A stretch of DNA of 64,000 nt, taken from the NCBI RefSeq assembly GCF_001968825.1, contig NZ_MIEU01000010.1, positions 434,001 through 498,000 of the forward strand, given 5' to 3'. Of the stretch, positions 1-7,678 are shown one piece after another (within the stretch, counting starts at the first letter, position 1; every line of letters starts with the position of its first letter). Below the pieces are notes generated by a model that saw nothing but the letters and a program-made list of their open reading frames with translations, was not told where the DNA came from and searched no databases. Made by a program: the position numbers and the translations under genes. Source of the DNA: Tersicoccus sp. Bi-70. GTDB lineage: Bacteria; Actinomycetota; Actinomycetes; Actinomycetales; Micrococcaceae.

Positions 1-113
1 TGTTCGAGGCGTGGTTCCTCTCGGCCGCGCACGACGACGAGGCGATGGAGACGGTGATCGCGGCGCTGCCCGCCGCCGCCGAGGCCGCCGCCGCAGCGAC
101 GCCGACCGCCTGA
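1..113 (+). CDS. hemL: Glutamate-1-semialdehyde 2,1-aminomutase, C-terminal end only (5' truncated by window)
   Basis: Only the last 36 residues are present, read in the frame beginning at base 3 and ending at TGA 111-113. The sequence FEAWFLSAAHDDEAM followed by an Ala-rich tail matches my recollection of the actinobacterial HemL C-terminus, where FEAWFVSAAHDDAA is typical. HemL is a PLP enzyme converting glutamate-1-semialdehyde to 5-aminolevulinate for heme synthesis. No active-site residues lie in this fragment, so the call rests on one short motif. Another class III aminotransferase is the main alternative. Confidence 0.7.
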   Translation, partial: FEAWFLSAAHDDEAMETVIAALPAAAEAAAAATPTA

Positions 114-254
114 CGCGGGCGGCGTCGCCGCGGCGTCCCGTGGGGACGGCGCACCCATGTCAGCGGCGCGGCGGGATCGACCGGGCGCGGGCCTATCATC
201 GGGACCGATACGGGATGCGTCGCACCAGGCGGCCCCCGGAAGGGAGATCTACAG

Positions 255-512
255 ATGAGCATCGGTGGCGGCGTCGTCCTCTTCGTGATCGGCGCGATCC
301 TCGCATTCGCCGTCAACATCCAGGTGGCCTGGCTCGACCTGACCATGGCCGGCTACATCCTGATGGCCGCGGGCGTCGTGGTGTTCCTCGTCGGTATCCT
401 GCTGATGTTCCGGCGCCGGTCGGTCGCCTCGACGACCCGGTCCGCGGTCGACCCGGTCAGCGGTGACCGCGTCACGCGCCGGACCAGCACCCTGGACGAC
501 CCCGAGTACTGA
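255..512 (+). CDS. DUF6458 family small membrane protein
   Basis: An 85-residue protein with two hydrophobic segments (about residues 3-22 and 30-51) separated by a short loop, then a basic stop-transfer stretch RRR and a polar C-terminal tail. The start MSIGGGVVLFVIGAIL followed by VAWLDL matches the DUF6458 pattern, a family of unknown function common in actinobacteria. A good ribosome binding site (GGAAGGGAGA, 238-247) precedes the ATG. It appears to be a single-gene unit closed by the strong hairpin at 535-578. No function can be assigned beyond membrane location. Confidence 0.8.
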   Translation: MSIGGGVVLFVIGAILAFAVNIQVAWLDLTMAGYILMAAGVVVFLVGILLMFRRRSVASTTRSAVDPVSGDRVTRRTSTLDDPEY

Positions 513-534
513 GGACCACACCAGCACGACACCG

Positions 535-578
535 GGGACCCGGTGGTGGCATCACGACGATGACCGCCACCGGGTCCC
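535..578. terminator. Bidirectional hairpin terminator
   Basis: A perfect 12-bp stem (GGGACCCGGTGG at 535-546 pairing with CCACCGGGTCCC at 567-578) around a 20-nt loop, placed between two convergent genes. There is no U-tract, as is common in high-GC actinobacteria. Confidence 0.7.
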
Positions 579-602
579 TGTGCGTGGTGGCGTGATGCGC
601 GT

Positions 603-866
603 TCAGCGCCCCAGCAGCGTCTCCATCGCTCGCACGGTCGTCTCGACGTCGCCGGAGGCGTCCACGCGATGGACGCCCGGACGGGTGAGCCGCCCGGCCA
701 GCGAGGCGAGCAGGGACGCGGCGTCCTCGGGTGCGACGAACCGATCGTTCTCCGGCTGCTCGGGTCGCGTCGGATGCGCCCGGCGATTCCGGGCGCGGGT
801 CAGTGCCGCGGCGACCGTGGACTTGCCCGCTCCCGGCGCTCCGTTGAGCAGCAACTGGGTCGGCAC
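603..866 (-). CDS. Shortened P-loop nucleotide-binding protein (possible kinase remnant)
   Basis: An 87-residue protein starting with GTG. Residues 4-17 contain a Walker A loop (LLLNGAPGAGKST) like small AAA/zeta-toxin-like or gluconate-kinase-like P-loop proteins. After about residue 23 the sequence jumps to a polar linker and then to what looks like a kinase C-terminal helix region (PEDAASLLASLAGRL, then DASGDVETTVRAMETLLGR). Families with this N-terminus are usually about 160-190 residues, so the central core with Walker B and substrate residues appears missing. The frame stays open and a -10 element sits 7 nt before the start, so it may still be expressed. It may be a remnant rather than an active enzyme. 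Confidence 0.55.
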   Translation of the reverse strand: MPTQLLLNGAPGAGKSTVAAALTRARNRRAHPTRPEQPENDRFVAPEDAASLLASLAGRLTRPGVHRVDASGDVETTVRAMETLLGR

Positions 867-873
867 GCCCGGG

Positions 874-879
874 AGTCTA
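874..879 (-). promoter_or_regulatory. -10 element (TAGACT) for leaderless P-loop gene
   Basis: TAGACT on the minus strand ends 7 nt before the GTG at 866, which would place transcription initiation at or next to the start codon. No convincing -35 was seen. Confidence 0.5.
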
Positions 880-1019
880 CCGACACCCGGGGAACCCGGT
901 CCTCACGAGCAGGCGTTTCCCTTCGTCGGACGGGTGGGGCATGATCGAGGCACCCACGATCCGGGCCTGTGCGGCCGGGTCGGCGTCAAGCAGTGGCGCG
1001 GGTCGATGGAGGGAGTCCT

Positions 1020-1735
1020 GTGAGGGACGAGAACGACGTGGCCCAGCATCCGGAGACGGACGCCGTGGGAATGAGTTTCCGTACCTTGACGCGTCTGATC
1101 GGTGCCAGCGGTCGTGCCGATGCCGATCGCCTGGTCACCGTCGCCGCCCAGTTGATGCCGCACGCCGACCAGGCCGGGGTGACGCTCGTCCGTGCCGGCC
1201 GGCGGAGACCGTCGCCTCGACCGGGCAGGTCCCGCGAGCGGTCGACGCGCTGCAGTACCGGACGGGTGAGGGACCGTGTCTGGACGCGAGCGCCGACGTC
1301 GACGACGTGGTGGTCAGCCACGACCTCTCGGTCGAGAGCCGGTGGCCCGCCTTCGCGTCGATCTGCGCCGAGCAGATCGGGGTGCACAGCATGCTCAGCG
1401 TGCGGCTCTCCCTCTCCCAGCAGAACCGGGCGGCATTGAACTTCTACGCGCCGAAGCCGCACGTCTTCACCGACCAGGACGTCGCGGAGGCGGTGATCCT
1501 CGCCCCGTTCGCCGCCCTCGTGGTCCAGCAGCAGCTGCACGAGCAGGACGTCTCCCACGACGAGGAAGCCCTGTCGAGCAGCCGCCGGATCGGAAGCGCG
1601 GTCGGCATCCTGATGGCCCAGCACGGGGTGGACGCGGACCACGCGTTCGAGATGCTGCGCTCCGCGAGCCAGCACCTGAACCGGAACCTGCGCGACATCG
1701 CCGCGGACGTCAACTACACGGGCGACCTGCCCTGA
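1020..1735 (+). pseudogene. GAF-ANTAR domain transcription antiterminator, single-base frameshift
   Basis: The GTG start at 1020 follows a strong ribosome binding site (GGAGGGA, 1008-1014). The N-terminus (LTRLIGASGRADADRLVTV, then DQAGVTLVRAG) reads in one frame, and the rest (PAETVASTGQVP, QYRTGEGPCLDA, then the ANTAR domain IGSAVGILMAQHGVDADHAF and LRDIAADV) reads in another. The switch lies between about 1191 and 1205 in the GC-rich tract GTGCCGGCCGGCGG. Adding one base would give a normal GAF-ANTAR protein of 238 residues. ANTAR proteins bind nascent RNA hairpins and prevent termination, and GAF domains sense ligands. Either the gene is newly broken or the sequence has a one-base error. 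Confidence 0.7.
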
Positions 1736-1788
1736 CCGTCGAGGGCGGATTGCGCGATGAACCCCGTCGCCTTCGCCACGTCCTTCCG

Positions 1789-1794
1789 TAGGCT
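1789..1794 (+). promoter_or_regulatory. -10 element (TAGGCT) for leaderless esterase gene
   Basis: TAGGCT followed by exactly 6 nt and the GTG start at 1801; no ribosome binding site is needed if transcription begins at the GTG. Confidence 0.5.
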
Positions 1795-1800
1795 CGTGCC

Positions 1801-2709
1801 GTGCGCCTCGACCTGTCCGCCCTGATCGCCCCGGAACTCGAACTGCTGGTGCCGCAGACCCGTGAGTTCTACGTCGGGCGCCCGGCAGGTCGCGGTCCCA
1901 CCGGGCCGGAGGACCTGCGCCGGACCCGGGCCGCCGTGCCCACCCCGGTCGCGGTCGACCCGCCACCGACCGTCGAGACGGTCCGCATGGAAGGCCGCGA
2001 GGTCGCCGTGCGCATCCACCGGCCGGCGGCACCCCCGAGGGCCGTGCTCCTCGACATCCACGGGGGTGGCTTCTTCCTCGGCTCGGCCGCGGCGGGGGAC
2101 CGGGCGGCCCGCCGGCTGGTCGACGCGCTCGGCGTCGCCGTCGTCAGCGTCGATTACCGGCTCGCCCCCGAGCACCCCTGGCCGGCGGGACCGGACGACG
2201 TCGAGACCGCGGCCCTCTGGCTGGCCGAGCACGCGGCGACCCGATTCGGCACCACGCGTCTGGCGATGACCGGATTCTCCGCCGGCGCCACCCTCGCCGT
2301 GGCCGCCCTCGTGCGTCTGCGCGATCGCGGCATCACCGCCTACGACGCCGCCGTCCTGCAGTTCGGCACGTGGGACCTCGCGGCGGCCACGCCCGCCGGC
2401 CGACTCATCGCGGACGAGTACTTCCTCCAGGCCTACGCGGGTACCGCTGCCGATCGCACCCACCCGGACATCTCCCCGCTCTTCGCCGACCTACGGGACC
2501 TGCCGCCGCTCCTGCTGGTGGTCGGCCGTGAGGACGTGCTGCTCGAGGACAACCTCGCCATGGCGGCCCGACTGTGCGCCGCCGGGGTGGCGGTGGACCT
2601 GCGAGTGTACCCGGCGAGTCCCCACGGCTTCACCGGTCACGCCACCCCGATGGCCCGTGCGGCCCTCGGTCACCTCGACGCGTGGCTGGCGGGTCACCTG
2701 GGCTGCTGA
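1801..2709 (+). CDS. Alpha/beta hydrolase, hormone-sensitive-lipase type carboxylesterase
   Basis: A 302-residue protein with the hallmarks of family IV esterases: the oxyanion-hole motif DIHGGGFFLG (about residues 83-92), the sequence YRLAPEHPWPAG, the nucleophile elbow GFSAG (catalytic Ser near residue 161), an acid residue in GREDVLLEDN, and the catalytic His in SPHGFTGH near the C-terminus. It is expected to hydrolyse short acyl esters in the cytoplasm; the substrate is unknown. The GTG start is chosen because it begins the folded sequence and lies 6 nt after a TAGGCT -10 element. It is followed by a separate SDR gene 112 nt downstream with its own ribosome binding site. Confidence 0.85.
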   Translation: MRLDLSALIAPELELLVPQTREFYVGRPAGRGPTGPEDLRRTRAAVPTPVAVDPPPTVETVRMEGREVAVRIHRPAAPPRAVLLDIHGGGFFLGSAAAGDRAARRLVDALGVAVVSVDYRLAPEHPWPAGPDDVETAALWLAEHAATRFGTTRLAMTGFSAGATLAVAALVRLRDRGITAYDAAVLQFGTWDLAAATPAGRLIADEYFLQAYAGTAADRTHPDISPLFADLRDLPPLLLVVGREDVLLEDNLAMAARLCAAGVAVDLRVYPASPHGFTGHATPMARAALGHLDAWLAGHLGC

Positions 2710-2730
2710 GGCCGCCGGCAGAACCGGCAG

Positions 2731-2751
2731 CCGGCAGAGAGGTACTGCCGG
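2731..2751 (+). terminator. Weak hairpin after esterase gene
   Basis: Stem CCGGCAG (2731-2737) with CTGCCGG (2745-2751) around a 7-nt loop, preceded by two further direct copies of CCGGCAG. Possible terminator; the stem is short. Confidence 0.3.
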
Positions 2752-2821
2752 TATCTCCCTCCACCGGGTGATCCCTGCTCGGATGGAGGTGGACACCGCA
2801 TCCCGACGGAAGGACCACCCC

Positions 2822-3661
2822 ATGACCACCTGGCTGATCACCGGAGCCTCGAGCGGACTGGGCGCCGCCCTCGCCCGGGCGGTCCTCGCCCGCGGGCACC
2901 ACGCCGTCGTCACGGCGCGGAATCCCGACCACGTCCGGGACATCGTCGACGCGTACCCGGACACCGCGCTCGCGGTTCCCCTCGACGTCACCGACCACGC
3001 CCAGGTCGTGTCCGCCGTCGCGGCGGCCGACCGGTTCGGCGGGGTCGAGGTCCTCGTCAACAACGCCGGCCACGGGTACCGCGGGGCGGTCGAGGAAGCC
3101 GCGCGGGACGAGATCGACGAGCTGTTCGCCACCAACTTCTTCGGCCCGGTGGACCTGATCCAGGAGGTGCTCCCGCCGATGCGCCGCCGCCGCTCGGGGA
3201 CCATCGTCAACGTCTCCTCCATCGGCGCGCCGAGGTCCAACCCGGGCTCGGGGTACTACACGGCGACGAAGACGGCGCTCGAGGGTGTCTCGGACGCGCT
3301 GAACCGGGAGGTGGGTCCCCTCGGCATCCGCGTCATGGTGCTCGAGCCGGGCGCGTTCCGCACGGACTTCTCCGGCCGTTCGCTCGCCCAGTCCCGCGCC
3401 GTCATCGACGACTACGCCGACACCGCGGGGAAGCGCCGCAAGGAGAACGACACCACCCACGGCACCCAGCAGGGGGACCCGGACCGGGCCGCGGAGGCGA
3501 TCATCGACGCCGTCGAGGGCGACCGGGCACCGTTCCGGTTGCTGCTCGGCAGCGACGCGGTCCGCATCGTGCGGGACGAACTGCAGTCGCGCATCGACGA
3601 GATCGACGCGTGGGCCCACGTGAGCGAGACGACGGACTACCCCGCCGGGGAGAACGGCTGA
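2822..3661 (+). CDS. SDR family NAD(P)-dependent oxidoreductase
   Basis: A 279-residue classical short-chain dehydrogenase. The cofactor motif TGASSGLGAALA is at residues 8-19, the structural motif NNAGHG near residue 80, the catalytic Ser in NVSSIGA, and the YxxxK pair in YYTATKTALEG. The Ala/Arg-rich cofactor loop (TARNPDHV) suggests NADP(H) preference, which is inference. The ATG follows a GGAAGGACC ribosome binding site. The 3' end overlaps the convergent MFS gene by 25 bp. The substrate is not predictable; relatives act on sugars, ketones and retinal-like molecules. Confidence 0.88.
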   Translation: MTTWLITGASSGLGAALARAVLARGHHAVVTARNPDHVRDIVDAYPDTALAVPLDVTDHAQVVSAVAAADRFGGVEVLVNNAGHGYRGAVEEAARDEIDELFATNFFGPVDLIQEVLPPMRRRRSGTIVNVSSIGAPRSNPGSGYYTATKTALEGVSDALNREVGPLGIRVMVLEPGAFRTDFSGRSLAQSRAVIDDYADTAGKRRKENDTTHGTQQGDPDRAAEAIIDAVEGDRAPFRLLLGSDAVRIVRDELQSRIDEIDAWAHVSETTDYPAGENG

Positions 3662-4947
3662 GCCGTGGCCGGGCGGCGCCGTGACGCCGCGATCCGTCCC
3701 ACCAGGGCCGGAAGCAGGCCGCCCGCGACGCTCAGCGCGGCGGCCACTCCGGCCACGGCCAGTGGGCCGGCCGCCGTGCCGAACGGTGCCAGCAGTAGGC
3801 CGAAACCGGCGGCGCCCAGGGCCTGCCCGGTGGCGAGGGCGTTGAACAGCACCGAGGTCGCGGCGCCCGGCGTTCCCGGCCACGCGTGGCGCCCCCACAG
3901 GATCAGCACGCCGGAGAGCCCGATGTAGCCGGCGCCGAACACGCCCATGGCGGCGGGAGCGAGCCAGCCGGTTCCCATGACTGCCGCGACCCCGAGGGCG
4001 ACGCTGGCCGCCGCCACCCCGACGGCACCGATGCACCACGCCGATCGCAGCCCGACCCGGGTCACCAGCGCTCCGGTGGCACTCCCCAGGGACCCGCCGA
4101 GCCCGAGCGCGATCCACAGCCAGCCGACCGCGTCCGGTCCGGTCAGTCCGGCGTCGGTGACGATGAGCGGCCCGAAGGTCCAGAGCAACGACGATCCCGC
4201 GCCCACCGTCACGGCGGCCGCGGCCGGTGCGGCCAGCGCTCGCCAGGATCGCGACGTGTTCTCCCGCGCCGTGTTCTCCCGCGCCGTGTTCTCCCGTGCC
4301 GTGTTCTCCTGCGACGGGCGGCCGGCGGCGGACCGGCCCGCCGGCTCGGGGTGCCGGCGGGTGGATGCCCAGGCGAGCACCCCGATGGCGGCGCACGCGG
4401 CGGCCATGATCGTCCAGGCCTGCTCCGGTGCCGCGATCGAGAAGGAGAGCAGACCGACCGCGACGACGCCCACCGAGGTGCCCGTGTTGACGACCGCCTG
4501 TGCCGTCGCGGTCATCCGCGGAGCGGCGACGGCGTCGATGATCGGGACCAGGGCGGGGGAGGCGAAGCCGCCCCCGGTCCCGGCGACCAGCACCGCGAGC
4601 ACGAACATCACCGGCTCCTGCGCCGAGGCCACACCGAGGCAACCCACCGTCGCGGTGAGGCCGGCCAGGACCAGGCCGAGCCGCGGCCGCCGGTCCACCA
4701 GCCGCGCGGCCACGGTGGTCGCCAGCGCGTAGGAGGCGAACTGGGCGGCGGAGGCCCAGCCGAGGACGGCGACCAGCTGCGGCCGTGCCTCGGCCAGCGC
4801 CGGGGCGAACAGGCCGACACCGAAACGCGCCAGCCCGTAGGTCGCGGCGATCAGCAGCATGCCGACGACCGCGACGCCGAGGCCGGAGCCCCGGCGGGCC
4901 GGGGCGGCGACGTCATCGTGGTCGCCGTCACCGCCGGTGGGCCTCAC
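3637..4947 (-). CDS. MFS transporter (drug or small-molecule efflux type)
   Basis: A 436-residue protein with about twelve hydrophobic segments arranged as two six-helix halves (for example LGVAVVGMLLIAATYGLARF at the N-terminus). The central loop near residues 210-230 carries four tandem ENTAR pentapeptides encoded by a 15-bp repeat. The gene is divergent from a TetR regulator across a 59-bp spacer containing two palindromic operators, the standard arrangement of an exporter under its own repressor. The substrate is unknown. The GTG start at 4947 is the only upstream choice; the first helix starts about 25 residues later. Confidence 0.85.
   Translation of the reverse strand: MRPTGGDGDHDDVAAPARRGSGLGVAVVGMLLIAATYGLARFGVGLFAPALAEARPQLVAVLGWASAAQFASYALATTVAARLVDRRPRLGLVLAGLTATVGCLGVASAQEPVMFVLAVLVAGTGGGFASPALVPIIDAVAAPRMTATAQAVVNTGTSVGVVAVGLLSFSIAAPEQAWTIMAAACAAIGVLAWASTRRHPEPAGRSAAGRPSQENTARENTARENTARENTSRSWRALAAPAAAAVTVGAGSSLLWTFGPLIVTDAGLTGPDAVGWLWIALGLGGSLGSATGALVTRVGLRSAWCIGAVGVAAASVALGVAAVMGTGWLAPAAMGVFGAGYIGLSGVLILWGRHAWPGTPGAATSVLFNALATGQALGAAGFGLLLAPFGTAAGPLAVAGVAAALSVAGGLLPALVGRIAASRRRPATAQPFSPAG
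4256..4315 (-). repeat. 15-bp tandem repeat, four copies (ENTAR pentapeptides)
   Basis: Four head-to-tail 15-bp units (plus-strand reading GTGTTCTCCCGCGCC), the first two identical and the last diverged, in the cytoplasmic loop of the MFS transporter. Confidence 0.9.
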
Positions 4948-4966
4948 GATATCGACCCGAGTATGT

Positions 4967-4997
4967 ATAACGACCGTTTCACCATAACGAGCGTTAT
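4967..4997. promoter_or_regulatory. Tandem TetR-type operators
   Basis: A perfect inverted repeat ATAACGAGCGTTAT (4984-4997) and a partly matching copy ATAACGACCGTTTC (4967-4980), with centres 17 bp apart, lie between the divergent MFS and TetR genes. The perfect site overlaps the TetR -10 element, so autorepression is likely. Confidence 0.7.
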
Positions 4998-5000
4998 ACT
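4995..5000 (+). promoter_or_regulatory. -10 element (TATACT) of the tetR gene
   Basis: TATACT followed by 6 nt and the GTG at 5007, so the transcript should be leaderless. It shares bases with the perfect operator half-site. Confidence 0.6.
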
Positions 5001-5006
5001 CGACGG

Positions 5007-5642
5007 GTGGCCGCCGTTCAAGACACCCGCACTCGCATCCTCGACGCCGCCGAGCGGCTCTTCTTCCACGAGGGCATCGCCGTCACGGGGGTGGACCGCA
5101 TCGCGACGGAGGCCGACGTCGCCATCGTGACCCTGTACCGGCACGTCGGCTCCAAGGACGCCCTGCTCGCCTCGGTGCTCGAGCGGCGCCTCGCCTCCTG
5201 GCAGCAGCACTGGGACGCCGCCGTCGACGCCGCGCGCACGCCCGAGGACCGGCTGCTCGCCGTGTTCGACGCCATCGCCACCTTCCGCGCCACGGCCGGA
5301 CCCGCCCAGTGGTGCTGCTTCCTGGCCACCGCCTCCGAGCGGCCCGCCCCCGAGAGCGGCGCCGTCGACGCCGTCTTCGCCCTGGTCGAGCAGGACACCC
5401 GGCTGGTCACGACCCGCCTGACCGCGCTCGCCGCGGACGTCCCGGGCATCGACGCGGACGCCACGGCGGCGGACCTGCTGCTGCTCTACAACGGGGTGCT
5501 CAGCAGTCTGCTGCGGGGACGACCGGACGATCCGGTCGACCGGGCCCGCGCCGTGGCCCGGTCCCTGCTGGCGGCCGCGACGCACAGCCGGAGCGCCGGG
5601 GCGGCGGTCGACGGCGTGACGAAGAGCACGCTCCCGGCGTGA
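5007..5642 (+). CDS. TetR/AcrR family transcriptional regulator
   Basis: A 211-residue regulator with an N-terminal helix-turn-helix (RTRILDAAERLFFHEGIAV, then VDRIATEADVAIVTLYRHVGSKDALL, residues 7-55) and a variable ligand-binding C-terminal domain (PAQWCCFLATASERP and helices to residue 190). It is divergent from the MFS exporter and flanks two ATAACGNNCGTT operators, so it most likely represses the exporter and itself and is released by the exported compound. The GTG start is supported by a TATACT -10 six bases upstream. No ligand can be inferred. Confidence 0.88.
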   Translation: MAAVQDTRTRILDAAERLFFHEGIAVTGVDRIATEADVAIVTLYRHVGSKDALLASVLERRLASWQQHWDAAVDAARTPEDRLLAVFDAIATFRATAGPAQWCCFLATASERPAPESGAVDAVFALVEQDTRLVTTRLTALAADVPGIDADATAADLLLLYNGVLSSLLRGRPDDPVDRARAVARSLLAAATHSRSAGAAVDGVTKSTLPA

Positions 5643-5685
5643 CATCGCGTGACGCTCGTCGTCGTCCGGGCGGAGGGGCGGCCCT

Positions 5686-5691
5686 TACGCT
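5686..5691 (+). promoter_or_regulatory. -10 element (TACGCT) of the amino-acid ABC operon
   Basis: TACGCT predicts a transcript start near 5698, giving a leader of about 157 nt before the substrate-binding-protein gene. An ATG lies exactly 6 nt after the element. Confidence 0.45.
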
Positions 5692-5697
5692 GGAGTG

Positions 5698-5808
5698 ATG
5701 CCATCGGTCGGCGCCACGCCGCATCGACATCACGGTCGCCCGTCGACCCCGGCCGTCCCGCCTCCGCGGAACCGCCGTCAGCACGCATCGTCGTGCCTTC
5801 ACCACTGA
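5698..5808 (+). CDS. Candidate leaderless upstream peptide (36 residues, His-rich)
   Basis: The ATG at 5698 follows a TACGCT -10 by exactly 6 nt, the same geometry as the leaderless genes in this window. The reading frame encodes 36 residues rich in His and Pro (PHRHH near the start, CLHH at the end) and stops 46 nt before the ABC substrate-binding-protein gene. It could be a leader peptide regulating the operon by ribosome position. Equally, the ATG may fall at the transcription start by chance, since the sequence has no known homologue that I recognise. Confidence 0.3.
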   Translation: MPSVGATPHRHHGRPSTPAVPPPRNRRQHASSCLHH

Positions 5809-5854
5809 AGGCGGAGTGTGAACCCGCCCCGCCGCTCGCATCGAGGAGACACCC

Positions 5855-6784
5855 GTGGCCCTGCCCCGTCGTCTGAAGTCCATCACCACGGCGATGACCG
5901 CCGTCGTCCTGGCCGTGAGCCTGAGCGCCTGTGCGGGCGGCGCCTCGCAGAGCACCACCACCGGTGCCAACGCCCTGGCCGGCAGCGATCAGAAGAACAC
6001 CGACAAGTACACGACCGCGAACGTGACCCCGGTGTCGCAGATCGACAAGTCCAAGCTGAACCTGATCACCGACGGCACGCTGCGCGTCGGGACCCTCTCG
6101 GACGCCCCGCCGAACATCTTCATCAAGAACGGCGTCTTCACCGGCTACGACAACGAGCTGCTCAAGGCCATCGCCGCCAAGCTCGGGCTCAAGGTCGAGT
6201 TCGCCTCCACCGACTTCTCCGCGTTGCTCTCGCAGGTCGCCACCAAGCAGTTCGACCTCGGGTCCTCCTCGATCTCGACGACCGACAAGCGGCGCCAGAA
6301 CGTCGGCTTCACCAACGGGTACGACTTCGGCTACATGGCCGTCGTGGTGAAGAACGACTCGAAGGTGCAGAAATTCGCGGACCTGAAGTCCGACACCCGG
6401 ATCGGCGTCGTGCAGGGCACCGTCCAGGACGACTACGTGACGAACACCCTGGGCCTGCAGCCGGTGCGCTTCAACGACTACAACACCGTCTACGCCAACG
6501 TGCGCAACGGGCAGATCGATGCCTGGGTGGCCCCCTCGCAGCAGGCGGAGGGCCAGGTGAAGGAGGGCGACGGCACCAAGATCGGTGAGAGCGTCGTCAA
6601 CACCCAGAACTTCACGGCCTACGCGGTCAACAAGGACAACAAGGCCCTCATCGACGCCCTGAACTCCGGGCTCGACGCGGTCGTCGCCGACGGGACCTGG
6701 TCCAGGCTGACCAAGGAGTGGTACCCCAAGCGGGAGACCCCGAAGGACTGGAAGCCCGGCAGCAAGGCCGTCACCGTCAAGTAA
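5855..6784 (+). CDS. Polar amino-acid ABC transporter substrate-binding lipoprotein
   Basis: A 309-residue extracytoplasmic solute-binding protein (family 3). A lipoprotein signal peptide ends with the lipobox LSAC, so Cys26 should be lipidated. The mature domain shows LRVGTLSDAPPNIFI, FTGYDNELLKAIAAKLGLK, FDLGSSSISTTDKRR and the hinge region GVVQGTVQDDYV. The GTG start has a good ribosome binding site (GAGGAG). It is the first gene of a transporter operon with the permease and ATPase that follow. The substrate is probably a polar amino acid; cystine, glutamine or arginine cannot be separated by eye. Confidence 0.88.
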   Translation: MALPRRLKSITTAMTAVVLAVSLSACAGGASQSTTTGANALAGSDQKNTDKYTTANVTPVSQIDKSKLNLITDGTLRVGTLSDAPPNIFIKNGVFTGYDNELLKAIAAKLGLKVEFASTDFSALLSQVATKQFDLGSSSISTTDKRRQNVGFTNGYDFGYMAVVVKNDSKVQKFADLKSDTRIGVVQGTVQDDYVTNTLGLQPVRFNDYNTVYANVRNGQIDAWVAPSQQAEGQVKEGDGTKIGESVVNTQNFTAYAVNKDNKALIDALNSGLDAVVADGTWSRLTKEWYPKRETPKDWKPGSKAVTVK

Positions 6785-6798
6785 GCACCGCACTCGTC

Positions 6799-6835
6799 CA
6801 CGGCGCGGTCGCACACCACGTGCGGCCGCGCCGTG
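6799..6835 (+). terminator. Intercistronic stem-loop (attenuator or mRNA stabiliser)
   Basis: A 16-bp stem with a single G-U pair (CACGGCGCGGTCGCAC with GTGCGGCCGCGCCGTG) and a 5-nt loop lies between the binding-protein and permease genes. Such hairpins typically allow more binding protein than membrane components to be made. Confidence 0.6.
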
Positions 6836-6886
6836 CTCGGGTCCCGAGCCGCCTCGGGAACCACCGACCACACCGACAGGAGACCC

Positions 6887-7678
6887 ATGGACGCCTGGTC
6901 GCAGCTGATCGACACCTTCTTCAACGGGCAGGCGATGGCCCAGGTCATCCCCGACCTGCTCACCGTCGGGCTGCCCAACACGCTGATCCTGTCGATCGCC
7001 TCGGGCGTCATCGGCACCGTGCTCGGCATGATCCTCGCGGTGATGGGCATCTCCCGCAACGTCGTCCTGCGCTGGCTCGCCCGGATCTACACGGACATCT
7101 TCCGGGGCCTGCCCGCCGTCATCATCATCCTGCTCATCGGGATCGGCCTCGGGCCCACCGTCCGGCAGCTGACCGGCAGCACCAACCCCTACCCGCTCGG
7201 CATCCTCGCCCTGTCCCTGCTGGCCGCCGCCTACATCGGGGAGATCTTCCGCTCGGGCATCCAGAGCGTGGACAAGGGGCAGATGGAGGCCTCCCGGGCC
7301 CTCGGCTTCTCCTACGGCGCGACGATGCGCCTGGTGATCATCCCGCAGGGCGTGCGCCGCGTCCTTCCCGCGCTGGTCAACCAGTTCATCTCCCTGATCA
7401 AGGACTCGTCGCTGGTCTTCTTCCTCGGCCTGCTCGCCAGCCAGCGCGAGATCTTCCGGATCGGCAACGACGCCACGTCGACCACCGGCAACCTGTCGCC
7501 ACTGGTGGCCGCGGGCCTGCTCTACCTGGTGCTCACCGTTCCGCTGACCCACCTCGTCAACCTGATCGACCGCCGCCTGCGTGAAGGACGGCGGGAGACC
7601 ACCGCGAGCGACACCGCCGACACCGACGACACCGCCGGCACCAGCCCCGCCGGTGTGACCCCAGGAGGACAGCCGTGA
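6887..7678 (+). CDS. Amino-acid ABC transporter permease (HisM/GlnP type)
   Basis: A 263-residue membrane protein with about five transmembrane segments, including the DALI-like helical bundle signature and the EAA loop [21 protein letters not shown] that docks with the ATPase. [19 protein letters not shown] is characteristic of polar amino-acid permeases. The ATG at 6887 with the AGGAGA ribosome binding site is preferred over the GTG further upstream at 6833. The stop codon overlaps the ATPase start by 4 bp, so the two are translationally coupled. It may form a homodimeric pore because only one permease gene is present. Confidence 0.88.
   Translation: MDAWSQLIDTFFNGQAMAQVIPDLLTVGLPNTLILSIASGVIGTVLGMILAVMGISRNVVLRWLARIYTDIFRGLPAVIIILLIGIGLGPTVRQLTGSTNPYPLGILALSLLAAAYIGEIFRSGIQSVDKGQMEASRALGFSYGATMRLVIIPQGVRRVLPALVNQFISLIKDSSLVFFLGLLASQREIFRIGNDATSTTGNLSPLVAAGLLYLVLTVPLTHLVNLIDRRLREGRRETTASDTADTDDTAGTSPAGVTPGGQP

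Noticed and set aside
2630-4642. A 670-codon open frame on the minus strand
   Set aside because: It runs antisense to or out of frame with the SDR and MFS genes; its protein is Arg/Gly-rich with no motifs, as expected from high-GC shadow frames.
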